DNA of 64,000 bases from Kineosporiaceae bacterium SCSIO 59966. GTDB lineage: Bacteria > Actinomycetota > Actinomycetes > Actinomycetales > SCSIO-59966. The translations under genes and the position numbers were made by a program. The stretch spans positions 682,001 to 746,000 of the forward strand of contig CP052876.1 in the NCBI GenBank assembly GCA_020881835.1, in the 5' to 3' direction. Below the pieces are notes generated by a model. That model had not been told where the DNA came from. It did not search any database and was given only the letters and a program-made list of their open reading frames with translations. Shown piece by piece: positions 57,745 to 64,000 of this stretch; within the stretch, counting starts at the first letter, position 1, and the number at the start of each line of letters is the position of its first letter.

Positions 57745-59550
57745 ATGCTGTCTCGTCCTGCCGCCCGGCTGTCCGCGCTCGCCGCGACCTGCGGGGCGGT
57801 GACGCTGCTGTCCCTCGGTGTCACCGCGCCCGCGGCGGGTGCGGTGACCGCGGACGCCGTCGTGCCGGCGTCCGCCCGGACGCTCACCGTCCAGCCGGGG
57901 GACGACGTCGCGGCCGCGATCGCCGACCTGCGCGCCGGGGACACGCTCCTGCTGGCCCCCGGCCGCTACGACGTCGGCACCCTCAAGACCCGGGCGGACT
58001 GGCCGCGCGGCACGGCCGCGGCGCCGGTCACCGTCCGGGCGCTCGACCCGGCCCGCCGCCCCGTCCTCACCGGGTCGCTGCGGCTGTACGACGCCGACCA
58101 CTGGCGGCTGGAGGGGCTGCGGGTGGAGGCGACCGTCCCCGGCGAGCCGGCCCTGCACCTCGCCGGCGGGACGGGCTGGGTGGTGCGCGACAGCGAGCTC
58201 ACCGGCGCCCGCCGCACCGGCGCGTACTCCAACGTCACCATCACCGACGACACGTTCCTGGGCTCGGGGGCGCCCGAGGACTTCCGGTTCGAGGAGAACT
58301 GCGTGTTCGGCGCGGCGACCGCCCACGACGGCCGCAAGGACCACAACGTCTACGTGTCGTACCAGGGCACGCCGGACAGCGGGGGGACCATCGCCCGCAA
58401 CACCGTCTTCGACCACCCCAGCGGGGCCGGGATCAAGCTGGGGGACGGCGGCGAGCCCGGTGCCCGTGGGCCCTGGAACGTCGACGTCACCCACAACACC
58501 GTCGCCCACGGCGCGATGGCGGTCCTGCTGCACGGCGACGTCCGCGGCAACGACCTGTCCGGCAACCTCTTCGACGCGGTGGCCGGAAGCTTCGTCACCA
58601 CCCCCGGAGCCACCACGTACGTCTCCGCGCACGACGTCGTCGGAGCCGGCAACGTCGTGCGGCACACCTACGCAGCGGCCCCGGCGACCTACTTCCTGTG
58701 GGGTTCGGGGGTCACCCTCGGCCCCGACGCCGGGCTGCGCCCCGACCCCGGTCTGACCGATGCCGGCTGTACCGGGCTGCGCCCCCGCACCCCGGCGGCC
58801 CAGGCCTACGGCCGCTGGGGGAGCGGGCAGTACGGGACCGTCGACGCCGCCCCGGGCGGCACCGGCCCCCTCGGCACCGGGACGGCGGTCCCGCTGGCGG
58901 GGGACTGGGACGGGCGCGGACGCACTCTGCCCGGCTGGTTCGACGACGGGGCCTTCACGCTGCGCGCAGGGGACGGGACGGTCTCCCGGTTCCGGTTCGG
59001 CCGCGCCGGTGACGTGCCCGTCGTCGGGGACTGGGACCGCGACGGCCGCGACGAGGTCGGGGTGTTCCGCGCCGGCCGCTGGCACCTGCGCAGCGGTACC
59101 GGCGCACGGGCGACCGAGACGTCCTTCGGGTTCGGCCGGGCGGGGGACGTCCCCCTCGTCGGCCGGTGGGCGGGGGCGTCACGGGACGGCGTCGCCGTCG
59201 TCCGGGACGGGCGCTGGCACCTGCGGGTCACCCCGAGCGGCGGGGTCGCCCAGCGCAGCTTCTCCTTCGGGCGCGCGGACGACGTGCCGGTCGCCGGTGC
59301 CTGGCTCGGGGACGGCGTGGACCGTCCCGGCGTGGTACGCGGCACCCGGTGGCACCTCGCGACGTCCGTCCTGCGTCCGGTCACCGTCTTCTCCTACGGA
59401 CTGGGCCGGGTCGGTGACGTCCCGCTGCCGGCGGACGGCGACGGCGACGGCGTGCGCACCGCGGGCGTCGTCCGCGGCGGGACGTTCTTCGAGCGCTCGG
59501 ACCACCGCCCGAGCGGTGCGGCCGTCACCAGCACGACCTTCACCGGCTGA
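57745..59550 (+). CDS. Secreted right-handed beta-helix protein with five-repeat module
   Basis: 601 residues. A signal peptide (LAATCGAVTLLSLGVTAPAAGA) is followed by a pectate-lyase-like right-handed beta-helix (~45-350): GDTLLLAPGRYDVGTLKT, WRLEGLRVEATV, VTITDDTFLGSG, GTIARNTVFDHPSGAGIKLGDGG and NVDVTHNTVAHGAMAVLLHGDVRGNDLSGNLFD. These read as successive coils, as in polysaccharide lyases and epimerases. Residues 382-601 are the five-repeat module shared with the proteins at 31322 and 33510. It could cleave or modify a surface polysaccharide; catalytic residues cannot be assigned by eye. Confidence 0.88.
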   Translation: MLSRPAARLSALAATCGAVTLLSLGVTAPAAGAVTADAVVPASARTLTVQPGDDVAAAIADLRAGDTLLLAPGRYDVGTLKTRADWPRGTAAAPVTVRALDPARRPVLTGSLRLYDADHWRLEGLRVEATVPGEPALHLAGGTGWVVRDSELTGARRTGAYSNVTITDDTFLGSGAPEDFRFEENCVFGAATAHDGRKDHNVYVSYQGTPDSGGTIARNTVFDHPSGAGIKLGDGGEPGARGPWNVDVTHNTVAHGAMAVLLHGDVRGNDLSGNLFDAVAGSFVTTPGATTYVSAHDVVGAGNVVRHTYAAAPATYFLWGSGVTLGPDAGLRPDPGLTDAGCTGLRPRTPAAQAYGRWGSGQYGTVDAAPGGTGPLGTGTAVPLAGDWDGRGRTLPGWFDDGAFTLRAGDGTVSRFRFGRAGDVPVVGDWDRDGRDEVGVFRAGRWHLRSGTGARATETSFGFGRAGDVPLVGRWAGASRDGVAVVRDGRWHLRVTPSGGVAQRSFSFGRADDVPVAGAWLGDGVDRPGVVRGTRWHLATSVLRPVTVFSYGLGRVGDVPLPADGDGDGVRTAGVVRGGTFFERSDHRPSGAAVTSTTFTG

Positions 59551-59579
59551 CGTCGGGGGCCGCCGCGCCGGTCGGTCCG

Positions 59580-59585
59580 TAGACT
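59580..59585 (+). promoter_or_regulatory. -10 box of ahcY
   Basis: TAGACT, with GGAGGG at 59622-59627 as Shine-Dalgarno before the ATG at 59634. The leader is about 42 nt; no SAH riboswitch core was recognised in it. Confidence 0.45.
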
Positions 59586-59633
59586 GGCCCGGACCACGGC
59601 GAGCACCGCCACCCGCGTCCCGGAGGGACCCCG

Positions 59634-61061
<1,428 letters not shown>

Positions 61062-61065
61062 CCCG

Positions 61066-61656
61066 GTGCCGCGCGGTCGCTACCTCGTCGCGGGCCGGGC
61101 CGAGGAGTTCACCTGCGCTCCCGGACCGGCCGGGTGGCGCTACGCCTCCGGCGTCCTGGACCTGGTGTGCGACAACGGGTTCCGGCCCGCCCGCGTCGAG
61201 GTGACCGGGCCGGCCGCCCGGGTCCGCGGCGGACGCACCGTCCTGGACGACGGGACGCCGGTGCTCGGCTGGGTCACGACGTCCGACCCGGGGCGGGAGC
61301 GCACCGCGCTCGCGGACGCCGTCGACGTCGAGTCCCCCGGTGCGCTCGTGGCCCTCGCCCGCCGGCTCGGGCCGCCCGGGCCGGTCCCGGCCGAGATCGC
61401 CGTCGCCGCGGTGCGGTTCACCGGGACGGCGCTGGCCGGTCTGCCCGCCCGGCTACGGGTGGCGCGCACCGGGGCAAGCGTGCACGAGGGTCTGCTCGTC
61501 GAGGAGGTCACGCTCGACGATCTCGACACCGGAGTGCGGACCACCCTGCACGTCGCTGGCGACGTCGTCCTGTACGCGGTGCGCGGCGGGGACGCGCACG
61601 AGGCCTGGGAGGTCGAGCTCGAGGACCTGGACTCACCGCCGTCGTTCCTGCCCTGA
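61066..61656 (+). CDS. Hypothetical protein downstream of ahcY
   Basis: 196 residues, unrecognised. It starts 4 bp after the ahcY stop (GTG at 61066), so it is likely co-transcribed. The predicted structure is mostly beta (WRYASGVLDLVCDNGFRPARVEVTG, RTVLDDGTPVLGWVTTSD, LLVEEVTLDDLDTGVRTTLHVAGDVVLYAV). There is no signal peptide and no Cys cluster. It may be a small cytosolic beta-barrel; function cannot be inferred. Confidence 0.75.
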   Translation: MPRGRYLVAGRAEEFTCAPGPAGWRYASGVLDLVCDNGFRPARVEVTGPAARVRGGRTVLDDGTPVLGWVTTSDPGRERTALADAVDVESPGALVALARRLGPPGPVPAEIAVAAVRFTGTALAGLPARLRVARTGASVHEGLLVEEVTLDDLDTGVRTTLHVAGDVVLYAVRGGDAHEAWEVELEDLDSPPSFLP

Positions 61657-61683
61657 CCCCTCGCTGACCCTCGCCCCAGCCTG

Positions 61684-61746
61684 CGCAAAATGCTGTGGTT
61701 TTCACAGATCGCGCGGCGTGTTGCGCCTCCAACCCAGCATTCTGCG
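61684..61746. repeat. 63-bp dyad element, copy 1
   Basis: The ends CGCAAAATGCTG and CAGCATTCTGCG form 12-bp arms matching at 11 positions. The second copy (63827-63889) has the same length, with about 49 of 63 bases identical. The end of the RDD gene, including its stop, lies inside this copy. It is located between convergent genes and may act as a bidirectional terminator or be a small mobile repeat. Confidence 0.8.
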
Positions 61747-62592
61747 TGGGGCTGGGGCGGCCTCGTGGGGCGCTGGTTCGTCGAGGCCGAACGGGAGGCG
61801 GTGCAGCCGGACGGCTCGCTCGTCGCGGCGTCGCCGGTCGGCCTGCATCCTGCGCAGCTCGCGCTCGCGGCGCTCGGCGAGCACGGCGGCGATGAACCGC
61901 TCCGGGTGCGTGCCGGCCGGGGGCGGGGGCGAGACGTGCCGGGCGAACTCGGCGGCCAGCGACTCCCCGAGCCGCTGGCGGGACGCCGGGTGCAGCCGGT
62001 CGGTGCGCGCCAGCAGCTGGCGGGCCGACAGGGCGAGATGGCCCGGCAGCCGGGCGATGTCAGCGCCTTGCGCCCACGCGGCCAGCTCCGGCGGCATGTG
62101 CACCGGGCGGGCGGCGTCCGAGGCCGTGCGCTCGCGGACGACGTACGTGCCGGCGACGAGGTCGCCGATCCGCTTGCCCCGCGGGTGGATCAGGGAGGTG
62201 ATGACCGCCGGGCTGCCCAGGGTCAGCCACAGCTCGCCGACCCCGACCAGCGCGCGGATCAGGGCGTGCCGGACCCGGACCGGACCGCCGTCGTCCCGCA
62301 CCACCCGCAGGCCCATCGCGAGCTTGCCCAGCGAGCGGCCGCGGCTCAGCGTCTCCCAGGTGAGCGGCAGCCCGACGAGCACGGTGACGAGGACCGCGAT
62401 GCCGGCGGCCGTGTCGGCCGCGGGGTCGGCGCCGGACAGGGCGAGTCCGACCAGCCAGAACAGGGCGACCGCGACGACGAGCTGGACGACGGCGTCGATC
62501 AGCCAGGCGAGCCCCCGGGTGGCGAACGAGGCGGGCCGCAGGTCGAGCAGCACCGCCTCGCCGGTCACCAGCTCGGTCGACGGGATCGCCAC
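61702..62592 (-). CDS. RDD-family membrane protein
   Basis: 296 residues. The RDD domain lies in the first ~160: RPASFATRGLAWLIDAVVQLVVAVALF (the R...D pair in helix 1), a second helix ending LPLTWETLSRGRSLGKLAMGLRVV and a third GELWLTLGSPAVITSLIHPRGKRIGDLVAGTYVV. The C-terminal half is cytosolic and basic (RRERELRRMQADRRRRDERAV). The last residues, RRMLGWRRNTPRDL, are encoded by the 63-bp repeat. The GTG at 62592 follows TACAGT at 6 nt. Divergent partner of the SpoIIM gene, a common actinobacterial pairing. Confidence 0.93.
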   Translation of the reverse strand: MAIPSTELVTGEAVLLDLRPASFATRGLAWLIDAVVQLVVAVALFWLVGLALSGADPAADTAAGIAVLVTVLVGLPLTWETLSRGRSLGKLAMGLRVVRDDGGPVRVRHALIRALVGVGELWLTLGSPAVITSLIHPRGKRIGDLVAGTYVVRERTASDAARPVHMPPELAAWAQGADIARLPGHLALSARQLLARTDRLHPASRQRLGESLAAEFARHVSPPPPAGTHPERFIAAVLAERRERELRRMQADRRRRDERAVRLHRLPFGLDEPAPHEAAPAPRRMLGWRRNTPRDL

Positions 62593-62598
62593 CCCGGC

Positions 62599-62604
62599 AC
62601 TGTA
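62599..62604 (-). promoter_or_regulatory. -10 box of the RDD gene
   Basis: TACAGT on the minus strand, 6 nt before the GTG at 62592, no Shine-Dalgarno. Confidence 0.5.
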
Positions 62605-62649
62605 GACGGCGGGACCCGGCCGGCCGGCCGCGCCGGGCGTGGCAACAGC

Positions 62650-62655
62650 TAGCGT
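62650..62655 (+). promoter_or_regulatory. -10 box of the SpoIIM-family gene
   Basis: TAGCGT, 6 nt before the ATG at 62662, no Shine-Dalgarno. Confidence 0.55.
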
Positions 62656-62661
62656 GCGGTC

Positions 62662-63657
62662 ATGGACCTGGACGCCTTCGTCTCGGTGCACCGCGACGAG
62701 TGGGACGAGCTCGAGCGTCTGGTCTCCCGGCGGTCGCTGTCCGGCGCGGACGCCGACCGGCTCGTGCTGCTGTACCAGCGGGCGGCCACCCACCTGTCCG
62801 CGGTGCGCTCCCAGGCCCCCGACCCGGCGCTCGTCGGCCGGCTCAGCAGTCTGGTCGCGCGGGCCCGCTCCCGGCTCACCGGCGCCCGCGAGCCGGTGTG
62901 GCGGGACGTCGTCCGGTTCGCGACCGTGTCGTTCCCCGCGGCGCTGTGGCGGATCCGGTGGTGGACGGCGGCGGTGACCGCAGCCTTCCTGCTCGTGTCC
63001 GTCGCGGCGGGGGCGTGGGTGGCGGGCGACCCGGCGGTCCAGGCCACCATGGGCAGCGACGCCGAGATCCGCCAGCTCGTGGAGAGCGACTTCGAGAGCT
63101 ACTACTCCGAGCAGCCGGCGACCTCGTTCGCGGCCCAGGTGTGGACGAACAACGCGTGGGTCGCCGCGCAGGTCATCGCCTTCGGGGTCACCGGCGTGTG
63201 GGTGGTGTGGGTGCTGGCCCTCAACGCGCTCAACGTCGGGACCGTCGGTGGGCTGATGGCGGCGCACGACCGCGCGGACGTGTTCTTCGGGCTGATCCTC
63301 CCGCACGGACTGCTCGAGCTCACCGCCGTCTTCGTCGCCTCGGCGGCGGGACTGAGGCTGTTCTGGTCGTGGGTCGCGCCCGGCCCGCTCAGCCGTGCGG
63401 CGTCCCTGGCCGCCGAGGGCCGGGCCCTGTTCACCGTGGCGGTCGGACTGGTGCCGGTCCTTGCCGTGAGCGGGCTGGTCGAGGCCTTCGTGACGCCGAG
63501 CCCGCTGCCGACGTGGGCGCGGATCGCGGTCGGCGCGCTCGCGCTCGGGGCGTTCCTCGCCTACGCGGGTGTGCTCGGGCGGCGCGCGGTCGCGGCGGGG
63601 GAGACCGGCGACGTGCGCCGGGAGCACGCCGGGGACGTCACGCCGACCGCAGGCTGA
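62662..63657 (+). CDS. SpoIIM-family membrane protein
   Basis: 331 residues. A cytosolic helical N-terminus (LDAFVSVHRDEWDELERLVSRRSLSGADADRLVLLYQRAATHLSAV) precedes about six hydrophobic helices. The conserved middle part (NNAWVAAQVIAFGVTGVWVVWVLALNALNVGTVGGLM) and FFGLILPHGLLELTAVFVASAAGLRLFWSW fit the stage II sporulation protein M family. In non-sporulating actinomycetes this gene sits with RDD and DUF58 genes; its role is not defined. The ATG at 62662 is leaderless. Confidence 0.92.
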   Translation: MDLDAFVSVHRDEWDELERLVSRRSLSGADADRLVLLYQRAATHLSAVRSQAPDPALVGRLSSLVARARSRLTGAREPVWRDVVRFATVSFPAALWRIRWWTAAVTAAFLLVSVAAGAWVAGDPAVQATMGSDAEIRQLVESDFESYYSEQPATSFAAQVWTNNAWVAAQVIAFGVTGVWVVWVLALNALNVGTVGGLMAAHDRADVFFGLILPHGLLELTAVFVASAAGLRLFWSWVAPGPLSRAASLAAEGRALFTVAVGLVPVLAVSGLVEAFVTPSPLPTWARIAVGALALGAFLAYAGVLGRRAVAAGETGDVRREHAGDVTPTAG

Positions 63658-63710
63658 TGCCCGACCCGTCCCTCCCGTGACCAGTCGAAACCCCTCTTCA
63701 ACCCCCTCTT

Positions 63711-63809
63711 CGTGATCATGCAATCCCGCCACCCCCTGTCTCCCAGCCGTGATCATGCAATCCCGCCACCCCCTGTCTCCCAGCCGTGATCATGCAATCC
63801 CGCCACCCC
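63711..63809. repeat. 37-bp tandem repeat, 2.7 copies
   Basis: Units start at 63711, 63748 and 63785, each beginning CGTGATCATGCAATCCCGCC; the third stops after 25 bp. There are no spacers between units. It lies in the 248-bp gap between convergent genes, next to copy 2 of the 63-bp dyad element. Confidence 0.85.
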
Positions 63810-63826
63810 AGGCCCCACCGCCCGCT

Positions 63827-63889
63827 CCCAAAATGCTGCGTTCGGCACAGCTTTGTCGGCGTGTCGCGCCAACAACCCAGCATTCTGCG
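63827..63889. repeat. 63-bp dyad element, copy 2
   Basis: Same length and end sequences as 61684-61746: left arm CCCAAAATGCTG, right arm CAGCATTCTGCG (10 of 12 paired). It lies 16 bp beyond the stop of the last minus-strand gene, again downstream of a minus-strand gene and between convergent genes. Confidence 0.8.
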
Positions 63890-63905
63890 AGGGGGTGGGG
63901 GCGGG

Positions 63906-64000
63906 TCAGAGGCGGCCGGCGGCCTTGAGGGCCAGGTAGGCGTCGGCGAGCCGCGGCGGCAGCTCGTCCGGGGTGCCCTCGACGACCTCGACCCCGGCCC
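63906..64000 (-). CDS. C-terminal end of a probable DUF58 protein
   Basis: Only the last 30 codons and the TGA are in the window: GVEVVEGTPDELPPRLADAY followed by LALKAAGRL. The LPP-LADAYLALKAAGRL ending is typical of actinobacterial DUF58 proteins, and DUF58 genes commonly lie next to RDD/SpoIIM genes. The fragment is too short to be certain. Confidence 0.5.
   Translation of the reverse strand, partial: AGVEVVEGTPDELPPRLADAYLALKAAGRL

Noticed and set aside
59551-59633. SAH or SAM riboswitch before ahcY
   Set aside because: The leader is only about 42 nt after the likely -10 box and has no recognisable conserved core.
63711-63809. 37-bp repeats considered as a CRISPR array
   Set aside because: The units abut with no unique spacers, there are fewer than three full units, and no cas gene is nearby. 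It is a plain tandem repeat.

Overview
The window is chromosomal DNA of a very GC-rich Gram-positive actinomycete. Evidence: extreme G/C third-position bias on both strands, a WhiB-family Fe-S regulator, coenzyme F420 genes (CofD and CofE), several actinobacterial-only families (DUF3499, TIGR03089, DUF5719, an RDD/SpoIIM pair), and frequent TANNNT -10 boxes 6-8 nt before start codons with no Shine-Dalgarno sequence (leaderless mRNAs). No genus can be assigned. I see no rRNA, tRNA, transposase, prophage or CRISPR array. The longest gene-free stretch is about 250 bp (63658-63905).

Layout. (1) 1-5.5 kb: tail of an unknown gene, a UDP-GlcNAc 2-epimerase, a frameshifted MFS permease, a zinc-type ArsR/CDF-exporter operon and an acyl-CoA dehydrogenase. 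(2) 5.5-31 kb: a surface-glycan locus. Eight plus-strand genes (5513-15393), most joined by 4-bp GTGA/CTGA overlaps, encode large multidomain glycosyltransferases. Next come rmlA, rmlC, a GT4, the Wzt/Wzm exporter and a nucleotide-sugar dehydrogenase on the minus strand. Then follow two paralogous giant transferases, a glycosyltransferase-like protein lacking the acidic motif, another GT2 and rmlB/rmlD. (3) 31-35.6 kb: a SpoIID-like protein and a peptidoglycan amidase that share a five-repeat C-terminal module; a third copy is on a beta-helix protein at 57.7 kb. (4) 35.6-40.5 kb: 3-oxoacid CoA-transferase, TIGR03089, a DNA glycosylase and a DUF222/HNH protein. (5) 40.5-63.7 kb: a housekeeping block resembling the mycobacterial fbiA-whiB2-manB-sahH region: CofE fused in frame to a mannose-phosphate-isomerase-type cupin, CofD, WhiB, a membrane GT2, DUF5719, a toxin-antitoxin pair, UDP-glucose dehydrogenase, a metallopeptidase-family protein, an EAL/degenerate-GGDEF protein, DUF3499, a zinc ribbon, ManB, Trm112-like, SIS, a second CDF, the beta-helix protein, AhcY, RDD and SpoIIM. 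The window ends inside a probable DUF58 gene.

How it fits together (inference). RmlABCD makes dTDP-L-rhamnose. The epimerase plus the 19.7-kb dehydrogenase could make UDP-ManNAc and UDP-ManNAcA. The transferases would build a polymer that Wzm/Wzt exports. The secreted proteins with the shared module may act on, or be anchored to, the resulting wall. The most unusual items are a GT2-like family with one acidic-motif member and two members that lack the motif, paired two-helix/coiled-coil small membrane proteins, the CofE-cupin fusion, TAG stop codons that double as -10 boxes, and a 63-bp dyad element that supplies the C-terminus of a gene.
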